Below the pieces are notes generated by a model. That model was given only the letters and a program-made list of their open reading frames with translations. It searched no databases and was not told where the DNA came from. 64,000 bases of DNA from Terriglobales bacterium (GTDB lineage: Bacteria > Acidobacteriota > Terriglobia > Terriglobales > Acidobacteriaceae), in NCBI GenBank assembly GCA_025980765.1, contig JAICXB010000013.1, positions 1 to 64,000 on the forward strand. The letters are read 5' to 3'. Every line of letters starts with the position of its first letter. Position 1 is the first letter of the stretch. Made by a program: the position numbers and the translations under genes. This document shows positions 8,393-16,899 of this stretch, in pieces.

Positions 8393-9770
8393 CGTCCTCG
8401 TCTGCGACGATCAGCGCTCCATCTGCGAGCTGCTCGACATCGCTTTGCGCAAGGACGGACACAAAGTTGAAACCGTCACTTCCGCTGAAGTTGCGATGCG
8501 CAAAATCGATTCCGCGCGCTACGACGTGATCGTCAGCGACATCAAAATGCCGCGCGTGGACGGAATTGAGCTGCTGAAGCACGCCCGCGCCGTCTCGCCC
8601 GACTCCGCAGTTGTGCTCATCACCGCTGCCGGCGAATACGACACGGCAGTGCAGGCGGTCAAGTCTGGGGCCTTCGATTACATCCAAAAAACGCCCAATG
8701 GCCTGGTGGAAGAAGTCCGGGTGGCCATCGGACGCGCCACCGAAGTGATTGATCTGCGCCGGCAGAACCAGGCCTTCCGCCGCGACGCTGCCAGCCGCAA
8801 CTCGCTCGACAACATCATCGGTTCCAGTTCTGCGATCGGCCAGCTCAAAGACACCATTCGTACCGTCGCTGCAACCGGGAGCACCATCCTCATTCAAGGC
8901 GAGAGCGGCACCGGGAAAGAACTGGTCGCGCGCGCCATCCACAACTGCTCCCAACGCGCCGGCGAGCCGTTTGTCTCAGTCAACTGCGGGGCTTTTCCCG
9001 AAACGCTGCTCGAGACCGAACTGTTCGGCTACATGAAAGGCGCCTTCACCGGCGCGAACCAGAACAAACAGGGGCTGTTCGAAGTCGCGAATGGGGGAAC
9101 GATTTTTCTCGATGAAATCGGCGAGATGAGCCTGCCCATGCAGGTGAAGTTGTTGCGCGTGTTACAGGAGCGCACCATTCGGGCCGTCGGCGGCTCCACT
9201 GAGGTGCCGGTGGACGTACGCGTGATCGCCGCCACCAATCGCGCTCTTCAAGAGATGGTGGAGGACAAGAGCTTTCGGGAAGACCTGTACTACCGCATCT
9301 CTGTGATCCCGATCGATGTGCCGCCGCTGCGCGCGCGCCCGGAAGACATCCCGCTGCTTGCTAATCACTTCCTGAAACGGTACGCAACGGCCGCAGCCAA
9401 GAGCATCGATCGCGTCGCCGAGTCGTCGCTGAACGCGCTGATGGCCTACGACTGGCCAGGCAATGTGCGCCAACTCGAAAACACCATCGAGCGCGGCGTG
9501 GCCATGGAGAGCGGCGCAGAACTGAACGTCAACGCGCCCAGTGAACGCTCCAAAGCCCGCGCCGCCGCAGCCGCCATCGGCGCGGTGGCTCCCGATTCCT
9601 TCCACCTGCCCAGCGAAGGTATCGACATGGAGTCCTATATCCAGGACCTCGAACGCTCGCTGCTGCAATCTGCCCTGCGCCAGACCGGGGGCGTGCAAAC
9701 CAAGGCCGCCGAAGTCCTGAAGCTCTCCTACCGCTCGTTTCGCCATTTAGCCAAGAAGTACAACCTGTAG
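8385..9770 (+). CDS. pilR: PilR-like sigma-54-dependent response regulator
   Basis: The 461-residue protein has a receiver domain (NVLVCDDQRS... with phospho-acceptor Asp in IVSDIKMP), an AAA+ sigma-54 activator domain with Walker A GESGTGKE and the sigma-54-contacting GAFTGA loop, and a C-terminal Fis-type helix-turn-helix (TKAAEVLKLSYRSFRHLAKK). I chose GTG 8385 because GGAGAG lies 8 nt upstream and the receiver domain begins immediately after; longer frames start inside the kinase gene. It probably activates pilin and related sigma-54 promoters in response to the kinase. Confidence 0.9.
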   Translation: MANVLVCDDQRSICELLDIALRKDGHKVETVTSAEVAMRKIDSARYDVIVSDIKMPRVDGIELLKHARAVSPDSAVVLITAAGEYDTAVQAVKSGAFDYIQKTPNGLVEEVRVAIGRATEVIDLRRQNQAFRRDAASRNSLDNIIGSSSAIGQLKDTIRTVAATGSTILIQGESGTGKELVARAIHNCSQRAGEPFVSVNCGAFPETLLETELFGYMKGAFTGANQNKQGLFEVANGGTIFLDEIGEMSLPMQVKLLRVLQERTIRAVGGSTEVPVDVRVIAATNRALQEMVEDKSFREDLYYRISVIPIDVPPLRARPEDIPLLANHFLKRYATAAAKSIDRVAESSLNALMAYDWPGNVRQLENTIERGVAMESGAELNVNAPSERSKARAAAAAIGAVAPDSFHLPSEGIDMESYIQDLERSLLQSALRQTGGVQTKAAEVLKLSYRSFRHLAKKYNL

Positions 9771-9806
9771 CTCGCCTTTTCTTAATCGCGCTCTATCGCT
9801 GATTGG

Positions 9807-10184
9807 TTACCGCAGCGCTTTTCCACGCGTGCGCACATATGCCATGACAAAGACCAGGCCCAGAAATAAATCCACCGGCGCCGGCCAGATGCTCGCGGCC
9901 GGCAGCCTGCCGCGCGAGAACTCTATGAACACCGGCACCGCGAAAACAATCTTTTCCAAGATGGTCACCAGCATGATCGGACGATAGCGCTGCGGATCGG
10001 CTGCGATGAGGCAAAAAACCACTTGCCACAACAGCGCCAGGCCGATAAATCCGAAATAGAACTCGGCATGAGTAATCGCCGGCGGCGTATCTCGTCCAAT
10101 TTTGTCGATCAGGAAATACAGCGGAACCAGCACCACAAAGCCGTAGGCTGCGGCAATTCCGTACACCGTCCGTGCGAATTTCAA
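9807..10184 (-). CDS. Small four-helix membrane protein, function unknown
   Basis: This 125-residue protein has about four hydrophobic segments and few charged residues between them. The start is the TTG at 10184 because GGAGG lies 5 nt before it and the product then begins MKFARTVYGIAAAYG; a TTG 12 nt earlier has no such site. I recognise no domain. It is convergent with pilR and divergent from the EamA-type transporter gene, so it is probably a single-gene unit. Confidence 0.7.
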   Translation of the reverse strand: MKFARTVYGIAAAYGFVVLVPLYFLIDKIGRDTPPAITHAEFYFGFIGLALLWQVVFCLIAADPQRYRPIMLVTILEKIVFAVPVFIEFSRGRLPAASIWPAPVDLFLGLVFVMAYVRTRGKALR

Positions 10185-10278
10185 CGGGTCCTCCAAAACA
10201 ACGTTTTACTTTTTTCGCGAAACCTGAATCTGCTCTTCCGGACGCGCATCATAGCACTCATCGAAAATTACCCAGACA

Positions 10279-11205
10279 ATGCCAACTGCAACCGAAGACC
10301 TCAAACCTTCCCGGCAGATCGGCGCGAAATCGCCGCTTGCCACGCTTTCGCTTGCCGCTGCCGGCTCGCTGTGGGGCACCGGGTTCCTTTTCGGGAAGAT
10401 TGCCTTCACACAGATGACAGTCTCGGAAAACGTGGCGTTCCGCTTCCTGGTTGGCGGTCTTTGCCTTTCGCCCATCCTGTTCCGGAGAGCGAAGCGATTC
10501 GCATCCCGAGATCTCTGGCTGCTTGCATTCGCCGGGCTGGTCGGAGTCCCCGTGCAGTTTCTCGTCCAGTTCAAAGGCCTGCAATTGACTACGGTTTCAC
10601 ACGCCTCGCTCATGGTCGGCACATTGCCGATGCTGTTGGCGCTCAGCTCCGCGCTGTTCCTTCACGAGCGCCTGAAGTGGCGTGAATGGGGAGTGCTGTC
10701 GCTGTCGGCAGTCGGCGCCATTCTCATCGCGCTCTCCAGTTCACGTGCCGGGCATGCTGCTTCGACCGCCCGAGGAGATCTGCTGGTGCTGGTCTCGATG
10801 ATTGCCGCGGTGGTCATGATCCTCACCACCAAGCGGCTGATGGCAGAATACGATCCGCTGCAGGTCACCGCCGCCATGATCATCATGGGCACGGCTCTGC
10901 TGCTCGTCTGGGTGGAAGTCACCCACCCGGTGCGCTTCCATTTCTCTGTCAAGGCGTGGCTCGCGGTTGTGGCGCAAGGGGTTTTGGCCACCACCATGGC
11001 TTACGTGCTGTGGAACTGGGGACTGGCGCGAGTGCCGGCCGCGCGCGCCGGAGTCTTTCTGAATATGGAACCGCTGATCGGCGCCATTTTGGGATTGACA
11101 TTCCTGCACGAGTCTCTCGGCCCGCTGGCGATTCTGGGCGGCGCTATGATCATCGGCTCCGCGGCCTATTTCAGCACGCGAACGCACGCGCAGAGCCGCG
11201 ACTAA
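10279..11205 (+). CDS. EamA/DMT-family transporter
   Basis: This 308-residue protein has about ten hydrophobic segments arranged as two related halves, the plan of drug/metabolite transporters with paired EamA domains. Supporting features include the first-half start AAAGSLWGTGFLFGKI and the second-half LWNWGLARVPAARAGVFLNMEPLIGAILG, with the glutamate and proline typical of EamA repeats. Substrates of this family vary widely, so none is assigned. It stands alone; a hairpin that could end its transcript follows 24 nt after the stop. Confidence 0.85.
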   Translation: MPTATEDLKPSRQIGAKSPLATLSLAAAGSLWGTGFLFGKIAFTQMTVSENVAFRFLVGGLCLSPILFRRAKRFASRDLWLLAFAGLVGVPVQFLVQFKGLQLTTVSHASLMVGTLPMLLALSSALFLHERLKWREWGVLSLSAVGAILIALSSSRAGHAASTARGDLLVLVSMIAAVVMILTTKRLMAEYDPLQVTAAMIIMGTALLLVWVEVTHPVRFHFSVKAWLAVVAQGVLATTMAYVLWNWGLARVPAARAGVFLNMEPLIGAILGLTFLHESLGPLAILGGAMIIGSAAYFSTRTHAQSRD

Positions 11206-11228
11206 GCGCCTTCGCCGAAGCATAGAGA

Positions 11229-11256
11229 AAAGCCGGAGCCCTCCATGCCCGGCTTT
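11229..11256. terminator. Candidate transcription terminator hairpin
   Basis: AAAGCCGG at 11229-11236 pairs perfectly with CCGGCTTT at 11249-11256. The loop is 12 nt. The T-run on the plus strand is short, so termination is plausible but not certain. Confidence 0.4.
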
Positions 11257-11399
11257 CTGGTGTTCTCTAACGCAGCTTGGGATCTTGCGGCTTGGCACAT
11301 TAACATCCGTGTCATCCGTGCGAGCCATTGCTTTTTCAGCGGCGCCCGATGCCAACTTGCTCTTTCTGCGCCGCATCTTCTCTTAGAAGGAGCCTACTC

Positions 11400-11825
11400 A
11401 TGCCGATCTCGACCAAAGTCACTGAACTTGTGACCAAGCCGTTGCCCAAGGTAATCAGCCCACGCATTCATTCCATGATCGATTACGGCACAGCCGCCGC
11501 CTTCTTTGCTGCCGGTGCGCTGCTCTGGAACAAGAACAAACGCGCCTCACTGGCCGCGTATTTATGCGCCGACATTATCGGCAGCCTCATGTTCCTCACC
11601 GACGCTCCCGGAGGAGTGTGGAAGAAGATCAGCTTTGAGACCCACGGGAAAATCGATCCCGGCCTGGCAGCTCTGGCGGCCTCGGCGCCAAACTTCCTCG
11701 GCTTCACCGACGAGAAAGAATCAAAGTTCTTCCAAAGCATGGGAGTCGCGCTGGCTGCGGTCGGCAGCATGACCCATTACGAGCAAGGCTCCAGCAATGC
11801 CGATACCCGGCGCAGAGCGGCCTGA
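11400..11825 (+). CDS. Small membrane protein, function unknown
   Basis: The 141-residue product has two or three hydrophobic stretches (AAAFFAAGALLW, LAAYLCADIIGSLMF and FQSMGVALAAVGSM) and the conserved-looking opening HSMIDYGTAAAFF. AGAAGGAG lies 7 nt before ATG 11400, which fixes the start; longer frames begin upstream without such a site. I recall similar short proteins in Acidobacteriota but cannot name a domain. The 5' region (11206-11399) contains the hairpin above and a scrap of family H (CATCCGTGTCATCCGTG at about 11302). Confidence 0.7.
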   Translation: MPISTKVTELVTKPLPKVISPRIHSMIDYGTAAAFFAAGALLWNKNKRASLAAYLCADIIGSLMFLTDAPGGVWKKISFETHGKIDPGLAALAASAPNFLGFTDEKESKFFQSMGVALAAVGSMTHYEQGSSNADTRRRAA

Positions 11826-11829
11826 ACAG

Positions 11830-11910
11830 AACGGCCTGCGGTAGCGGGCCGTGTCTTTCGTTTCCCAGTATCTTTCCAGCAAAAGGCACGGCCCGCTACC
11901 GCAGGCCGTT
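11830..11910. repeat. Family I perfect inverted repeat
   Basis: Two arms of 24 nt, at 11830-11853 and 11887-11910, are exact complements around the core CTGCGGTAGCGGGCC. The loop is 33 nt. It begins 5 nt after the preceding stop codon and could act as a terminator or a stable RNA hairpin. Confidence 0.95.
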
Positions 11911-11983
11911 CCGCTAACCTCCTCAGCTACTCGCGCTTGTCCATTCTCAGAATCTCGTGCCACACTTAGGCATCTACTAAGGC

Positions 11984-12850
11984 ATGGGAAACAACTTTAA
12001 GACGCTGGTGCTGCTTACCGGCCTGACGCTGGTGCTGATGTTTGCCGGACAGGCAATTGCCGGCACCCGCGGCATGGAATGGGGTCTGGGGATTGCGGCG
12101 GTCAGTAACTTCGTCAGCTACTTCTTCTCCGACAAGATTGCTCTGGCCATGTACCGCGCTCAGCCGGTTACCCGCGAAGAGCTGCCCCGGGTTTATGGCG
12201 TGGTCGAGCGCATGACCCAGCGCATCGGGCTGCCCATGCCCAAGATCTTTGTGATTCCCAGTGATTCTCCCAACGCATTCGCTACCGGACGCAATCCGGC
12301 GCATGCTTCAGTTGCTGTGACTCAGGGTATCCTCAATCTGCTCGACGACGAGGAACTTGAAGGCGTGTTGGCGCACGAGCTTGGCCACGTGCGCAATCGC
12401 GACATCCTGACCAGCTCGATTGCGGCCACGCTCGCCGGAGCCATCACTCTCCTGGCACGCATGGGAATGTTTGCCGGCATGTTTGGTGGATACGGCGGCC
12501 GTGACGACCGTGATCGCGGCGGCGGCTTCGAAGCGCTGCTGATGATTATCCTGGCGCCCATTGCCGCGCTGCTCATTCAAATGGCAGTCTCGCGCTCGCG
12601 TGAGTACGAAGCCGACCATACCGGCGCGAACTTTACCGGCAATCCCTATGCTCTGGCTCGGGCGCTGGAGAAGCTGGATGCCTGGTCAAAGCGGCGTCCG
12701 CTGATCGCGTCTCCCTCGACCGCACATCTGTTCATTGTCCAGCCAATGCTCGGTGGCGAGACCTTGGGAAACCTCTTTTCCACGCACCCGCCAATCGCCA
12801 AGCGCATCGAGCGGTTGACTGGACATTCCCCGTCAGGCTTAATCGGCTGA
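11984..12850 (+). CDS. htpX: HtpX-like M48 membrane metalloprotease
   Basis: This 288-residue protein has the M48 zinc motif HELGH (in VLAHELGHVRNRDIL, about residues 131-135) with a downstream Glu in SREYEADHTGANF as the third ligand. There are two N-terminal hydrophobic segments and two more after the HELGH motif, which is the HtpX plan. A Gly/Asp/Arg-rich loop (GGYGGRDDRDRGGG) sits between the later two. HtpX degrades misfolded inner-membrane proteins. It stands alone between repeat arrays. Confidence 0.92.
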   Translation: MGNNFKTLVLLTGLTLVLMFAGQAIAGTRGMEWGLGIAAVSNFVSYFFSDKIALAMYRAQPVTREELPRVYGVVERMTQRIGLPMPKIFVIPSDSPNAFATGRNPAHASVAVTQGILNLLDDEELEGVLAHELGHVRNRDILTSSIAATLAGAITLLARMGMFAGMFGGYGGRDDRDRGGGFEALLMIILAPIAALLIQMAVSRSREYEADHTGANFTGNPYALARALEKLDAWSKRRPLIASPSTAHLFIVQPMLGGETLGNLFSTHPPIAKRIERLTGHSPSGLIG

Positions 12851-12935
12851 TTCCGTGATCCTGTGATTTTCGGCGGTACTGTGGGCTCTGTACCTCTGTT
12901 TCGTCACCGGTGTGCTGAGCAAGTCTCAACATCAA

Positions 12936-13030
12936 TTTTCACCACAGAGGCACGGAGTCCAGGGAGAAGAAAGCTTCAGAAGAGCTTCCTTGTGATTTTC
13001 TCCGTGTTCTCCGTGACTCCGTGGTGAAAA
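12936..13030. repeat. Family A inverted array
   Basis: TTTTCACCACAGAGGCACGG on the left faces TCCGTGACTCCGTGGTGAAA on the right. In the loop, GAAAGCTTC and GAAGAGCTTCC form a small inner palindrome. Nothing recognisable lies in the remaining 250 nt before the MoxR start. Confidence 0.9.
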
Positions 13031-13270
13031 AGGCTCTAGGTGCGGCTCTGCCGATTTGTGCCCCCTGTCCTCTGTCGACCCTTCTGCAGAGCCCAATGTA
13101 GGTGGAGCATCACCAGTCTCCCAGCGGTCGCTCATATCGAATGTGCGCGGGGCGCACAGGGTTCCTACGAAACCATCAGAGTGCCTGAATCTGCCGGGCG
13201 ACGACTCTGTAACCCAAAAACCACGGTTTTTCGCCTTAGAAACTGCTCAGAGTCTCCCGCCACAAACCGG

Positions 13271-13276
13271 GTACAA
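13271..13276 (+). promoter_or_regulatory. -10-like TACAAT close to the MoxR start
   Basis: TACAAT lies 10 nt before ATG 13287, with no Shine-Dalgarno sequence between. This would give a leaderless or nearly leaderless mRNA. Confidence 0.45.
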
Positions 13277-13286
13277 TCAGCCTTGG

Positions 13287-14258
13287 ATGGCTCACCAGGC
13301 CCTGCAATCTGACGTGGGTTCTCTGCATCGCCAGGCAGAGCGCCTGGAGAGAGCGTTGCGCAGCATCATTCGCGGCAACGACGAGGTTGTCCGCCTGGCG
13401 CTGGTCGCCGTCTTTGCCCGCGGACACCTGCTGATTGAAGGCGTTCCCGGAGTGGGTAAGACCACTTTGGGACAAACCCTTGCCCGCTGCCTCGATTGCA
13501 GCTTCCAGCGTGTACAGTTCACCAGCGACATGCTGCCCAGCGACCTGCTGGGGACCTCGATTTATTCCGCGGCGGAAGAGCGCTTCGAGTTCAAGCCAGG
13601 GCCGGTCTTTACCAACATCCTGCTGGCCGACGAAATCAACCGTACCACTCCGAAGACGCAGTCGGCGCTGCTTGAAGTAATGAGCGAAGGCCAGGTCACC
13701 TTCGATGGCCAGCCGCGCGAGGTTCCACATCCCTTTCTGGTGATCGCCACGCAGAACCCCGTGGAGCATCACGGGACGTATCCTCTGCCGGAATCGCAGA
13801 TGGACCGCTTTCTGGTGCGGGCGCAGATGACCTATCCTGCCGCCGAGAGCGAGCGCGAGATCCTGCGCGCCGAAGCCGGCGCCGCGCGCCTCGATGAAGT
13901 GCGTCCGGTACTCACTGGCGATGAAGTGATCGCCATGCAGGAGGAAATCAAGAACATTCGCGTGGATGAGGCGCTGGTGAACTACACTCTGGCCATTGTC
14001 GCCAGAACGCGCGAATTCGAACAGCTTTCCCTCGGCGTCTCCCCGCGCGGCTCATTGATGCTCTACCGCGCCGCGCAGGCGATGGCATTCGTTGAAGGCC
14101 GCAGCTTCACCACTCCACACGATTTCAAGCGCCTCGCCGTGCCGGTCTTTGCCCACCGCGTAGTCGTGAATGCGCGTTATTCCTCAACGCTCAAAAGCTC
14201 CCAGCAGGCAGAACACATCATCCGCGAAATCGTGGACAACGTGCCAGTGCCGTCATAA
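13287..14258 (+). CDS. MoxR-family AAA+ ATPase
   Basis: This 323-residue protein is the standard MoxR length if ATG 13287 is used. Walker A is GVPGVGKTT at about residues 53-61, Walker B is NILLADEINR, and the sensor region ATQNPVEHHGTYPLPESQMDRF is characteristic of the family. The C-terminal lid has GVSPRGSLMLYRAAQA. MoxR ATPases usually act as chaperones in metal insertion or complex assembly, often with DUF58 and VWA proteins. No DUF58 gene follows here; the next gene encodes a DUF4149-type membrane protein. A longer frame upstream reads through non-conserved sequence and was not used. Confidence 0.92.
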   Translation: MAHQALQSDVGSLHRQAERLERALRSIIRGNDEVVRLALVAVFARGHLLIEGVPGVGKTTLGQTLARCLDCSFQRVQFTSDMLPSDLLGTSIYSAAEERFEFKPGPVFTNILLADEINRTTPKTQSALLEVMSEGQVTFDGQPREVPHPFLVIATQNPVEHHGTYPLPESQMDRFLVRAQMTYPAAESEREILRAEAGAARLDEVRPVLTGDEVIAMQEEIKNIRVDEALVNYTLAIVARTREFEQLSLGVSPRGSLMLYRAAQAMAFVEGRSFTTPHDFKRLAVPVFAHRVVVNARYSSTLKSSQQAEHIIREIVDNVPVPS

Positions 14259-14261
14259 CAG

Positions 14262-14379
14262 GCGAAAAGGCGTTTCAGGTTTCAGGTTTAGAGTTTCAGG
14301 TTTTGGGCCAAGACTGACATGCAAATGCCGATGCGGCTTTAAACTGGAAACCTGAAAGTCGAAACCTGAAACGCCTTTG
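14262..14379. repeat. Family E inverted array
   Basis: The left arm has AAAGGCGTTTCAGGTTTCAG and more GTTTCAG words (7-nt period). The right arm has GAAACCTGAAACGCCTTT. The loop is about 40 nt. The array fills the gap between the MoxR gene and the next gene. Confidence 0.92.
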
Positions 14380-14385
14380 CGCCTC

Positions 14386-14847
14386 ATGCAATCCTTCTCC
14401 CGTTTCCTCCAACTCCTAACCTTGGTCCTCTGGATCGGTGGCATTGTCTTCTTTTCTTTCGTGGTTGCGCCGGCGCTGTTCTCGATTTTGCCCGATCCCG
14501 AGCTGGCGGGACGCGTTGTCAGCCGCGCGCTGGCCGGCCTGCACTATCTTGGGCTAGTTTGCGGGGCGGTCTTCCTCGTGGCCTCGGCGTTCTCCGAAGG
14601 GAAGCGGCAGAAAGCCATGCGCGGCCTGATCGTGCTGATGATGCTGCTGACCGCTATTTCCCAATTCGGCATCATTCCGCAGATGCAGCATCTGCGCCAG
14701 GCGATTGGGTCGATTCAGGCTTTGCCCGCAAAAGACGCAGGTCGCGCCGCCTTCGACCGCCTGCACCAGATTTCGGTAATTCTGGAAGCAATTGTGCTGT
14801 CGTGCGGTGTGGCCGTGGTTGGGCTGATTTCGCCGGACAAAAATTAG
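14386..14847 (+). CDS. DUF4149-type membrane protein
   Basis: This 153-residue protein has four hydrophobic segments and the opening SFSRFLQLLTLVLWIGGI, typical of DUF4149 proteins. It probably sits in the inner membrane; its function is unknown. I chose ATG 14386 over a TTG three codons earlier that lies at the end of the repeat. It directly follows the MoxR gene on the same strand, 127 nt away across a family E array, so the two may be co-transcribed. Confidence 0.75.
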   Translation: MQSFSRFLQLLTLVLWIGGIVFFSFVVAPALFSILPDPELAGRVVSRALAGLHYLGLVCGAVFLVASAFSEGKRQKAMRGLIVLMMLLTAISQFGIIPQMQHLRQAIGSIQALPAKDAGRAAFDRLHQISVILEAIVLSCGVAVVGLISPDKN

Positions 14848-14988
14848 TTTCACTACGGAGACACAGAGAACACGGAGAAGAATTTTGAATGCTTGAATGT
14901 TGAGTTTTGGATGCAAAGCGTTCTGGTTTGCAATCAAAATTCAAGATTCAGAATTCCTCCGTGCTCTCTGTGTCTCCGTGGTGAAAAG
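14847..14988. repeat. Family A array enclosing a family J array
   Basis: The outer arms are GTTTCACTACGGAGACACAG and CTCTGTGTCTCCGTGGTGAA. Inside lie TTTGAATGCTTGAATGTTGA and TCAAAATTCAAGATTCAGAA, which are J words with a 7-nt period. The loop of one hairpin thus contains another of different sequence. Confidence 0.9.
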
Positions 14989-14993
14989 TGGGT

Positions 14994-15422
14994 TTATTGC
15001 CGGTTGCCAATCGCGGGGATTTTCTCGCGAATTTCCGCCGGCAACTTTTCCTGGATGCGGCGCGCGCCCAGCTTGGCGGCATCCTGAATCACGATGGGAG
15101 CGGGCGTGGCCAAGGCAACAATCAGCCATACCAGGCTGGAGAAGGCAAAGCCGGCCAGGGCGATGAATTCGAGCAGGTGGGCGTGATTTGGATCGTAGTG
15201 TCGGATAGCGCCGAAAGCGATGAGAAACAACAGCGCCGAGATGCTGGCGACCACGATCAATCCAATATCGATGGTGCGATGCAAACGCTGCCACCAGCGG
15301 CAATGAGGGCAATCCAGGAGATGCTGCTCGTAGTCGGTGCGCATTTCCGGAGCAATGCCGGAGATGTCGTATCGCCATCCTGCGAGGATGTCTCCGACGA
15401 CCTGATCTACGCACTTTGCCAT
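14994..15422 (-). CDS. Membrane protein with N-terminal zinc-finger-like motif
   Basis: This 142-residue protein has an N-terminal segment DYEQHLLDCPHC (about residues 30-41) resembling the H-x3-C-x2-C of anti-sigma-factor zinc fingers. Two hydrophobic helices follow (IDIGLIVVASISALLFLIAFG and LLEFIALAGFAFSSLVWLIV). The C-terminal tail is charged and ends in the family A/J-flanked gap. Its ATG overlaps the stop of the upstream hydrolase gene by one base (TGATG), so it is translationally coupled. No adjacent sigma factor gene is present, so a sigma-regulating role is only a guess. Confidence 0.75.
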   Translation of the reverse strand: MAKCVDQVVGDILAGWRYDISGIAPEMRTDYEQHLLDCPHCRWWQRLHRTIDIGLIVVASISALLFLIAFGAIRHYDPNHAHLLEFIALAGFAFSSLVWLIVALATPAPIVIQDAAKLGARRIQEKLPAEIREKIPAIGNRQ

Positions 15423-16249
15423 CAGAAACGAATCGCTTCCATCGCCTCAGTCTGTGAGGCGAGTACCAGCCGATTCTGCACCAGGTTCAGGCGGTCGCCG
15501 AGAGCGCGTTCCGCCGCCTGCCGCGCCAACTCGGGATGATTGTTGGCCTCCGACAGGTGCGCCAGCACCAGAAAGGCTGCACTCCCATCATAGTCGGTGG
15601 AGAGGAATTCCGCGAGAGAGTCATTGGATAGATGGCCAACCCGCGACATCACTCGCTGCTTCACTGACCACGGATACGGCCCCCCACGCAGCATTTCCAC
15701 ATCGTGATTGGACTCGATGACCAGCGCGTCGCAGCCGCGCAGATGCATCTTCACGTTCGCGGCCAGATAGCCCAGGTCGGTAGCCATGCCGATACGCAAG
15801 CCTTCCAGCCGAAAAATGAAACCGACAGGGTCAACGGCGTCATGAGGAATCGTAAATGGCAGAATTTCGATGTCACCGACTTGAAACTTCTCTCCCGCAC
15901 GGAAGTGCTCGCAACGATCGAGGTACGCCTTGTCATCGTCTTTATAGAGTGGAACCTGACGCGTAGCCGGACCACGTACCCAGCGCTGCCACTCGTGATG
16001 TGTGCCAACGGTGATGTACACCGGGATCTTGAGCTTGCGCGCCAGCACCGCCAGGCCATTCACATGGTCCTGGTGCTCGTGGGTAATGACAATCGCAGAG
16101 AGTCGCGCCGGATCTTCGCCCGCTCGAATCATGCGCCGCAACGTCTCGCGGCAGGAGAGGCCGGCATCGATGAGAATGGTGGTGCCGGAGCTGGACAGTA
16201 CCGCGCTGTTGCCGCGTGAACCCGACGCCAGCACCGTCATGCGCACCAT
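15422..16249 (-). CDS. WalJ/YycJ-like metallo-beta-lactamase-fold hydrolase
   Basis: This 275-residue protein carries the metal motif HEHQDH (in IVITHEHQDHVNGL, about residues 57-62), further ligand regions MATDLGYL and VIESNHDVEML, and VLAHLSEANNHPE near the C terminus. The opening VLASGSRGNSAVL is typical of the YycJ/WalJ group. Members are exonuclease-like hydrolases linked to DNA metabolism and, in Firmicutes, to WalKR. A TATTCT hexamer at 16257-16262 lies 7 nt upstream of the ATG with no ribosome binding site, so the mRNA may be nearly leaderless. Confidence 0.88.
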   Translation of the reverse strand: MVRMTVLASGSRGNSAVLSSSGTTILIDAGLSCRETLRRMIRAGEDPARLSAIVITHEHQDHVNGLAVLARKLKIPVYITVGTHHEWQRWVRGPATRQVPLYKDDDKAYLDRCEHFRAGEKFQVGDIEILPFTIPHDAVDPVGFIFRLEGLRIGMATDLGYLAANVKMHLRGCDALVIESNHDVEMLRGGPYPWSVKQRVMSRVGHLSNDSLAEFLSTDYDGSAAFLVLAHLSEANNHPELARQAAERALGDRLNLVQNRLVLASQTEAMEAIRF

Positions 16250-16290
16250 ACGGCGAAGAATAGCCGAAAAAGCTGTGCAGACGCGAGTAA

Positions 16291-16563
16291 CTAATCGGTT
16301 AACAGATCGCCATTCGCGGGTGGTCCGGTTTCATCCGGCTGGAAGTTGTAGTCCTTAAGCAGTTCGCCGACGCTGCGTACCAGTTCAAAGCGCACCCGGT
16401 CACCGCACTGATTGCAGTGCGGAAATTTTTTCAGCGCAAGAATCGCAGTCTCATGCGGCAGGCGATGAGCGTAGTGAATCACGCGGTACAAGCCTTTGAT
16501 CTGCACAGCTTCGCCGGCTCGAAATATTTCAGAGCCCGTGCCTGTGATGGCCGGTGGAACCAA
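16291..16563 (-). CDS. Small zinc-ribbon protein, function unknown
   Basis: The 90-residue product has the segment GLYRVIHYAHRLPHETAILA followed by a C-x2-C pair in FPHCNQCGDRVRFEL, a likely zinc knuckle. I chose TTG 16563 because AGGAG lies 7 nt upstream and the conserved-looking part begins there; the longer frame to 16764 runs antisense-like through the neighbouring gene. Similar short proteins are, as I recall, common in Acidobacteriota. No function is assigned. Confidence 0.7.
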   Translation of the reverse strand: MVPPAITGTGSEIFRAGEAVQIKGLYRVIHYAHRLPHETAILALKKFPHCNQCGDRVRFELVRSVGELLKDYNFQPDETGPPANGDLLTD

Positions 16564-16610
16564 TGGAATTCTCCTGAGTGGATTTTTTCGTTCTGGGCCA
16601 AACAGGAATG

Positions 16611-16874
16611 TCAGCAGCGAAGAATGGAAGTATTCAGAGCAGCCAGCGCACCTGGCGGAGCGGTCGCCGAGACGTTTTCCCACTGACGCCGGAGAAGATC
16701 CAGTGCGATGGGAATAACGGAAGCAACGGCGAGCAGGGCGAATACCAGCATCTGCACCTGCCACTGCACATCGCGCAACACTCCGTCGTCAAGGTCCACC
16801 TGGGGCAGAACGCACACCAGAAAGACCAGCACCGCCAGGGAGAGCGCGATCAGAATCAACGCGCGCTTCGACAT
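16611..16874 (-). CDS. Small two-helix membrane protein
   Basis: This 87-residue product starts MSKRALILIALSLAVLVFLV and has two predicted membrane helices (about 5-23 and 42-62). The longer frame to 16976 begins inside the family B repeat, where the repeat itself reads as hydrophobic residues, so I rejected it. It lies 47 nt upstream of the zinc-ribbon gene on the same strand. No known family is recognised. Confidence 0.6.
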   Translation of the reverse strand: MSKRALILIALSLAVLVFLVCVLPQVDLDDGVLRDVQWQVQMLVFALLAVASVIPIALDLLRRQWENVSATAPPGALAALNTSILRC

Positions 16875-16899
16875 TGCAGTAGAGGATAGCAGAAGGACA

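Noticed and set aside
16564-16764. Longer start of the zinc-ribbon protein gene
   Set aside because: The upstream part overlaps the neighbouring gene, is rich in Arg/Cys without pattern, and a TTG with a good ribosome binding site follows it.
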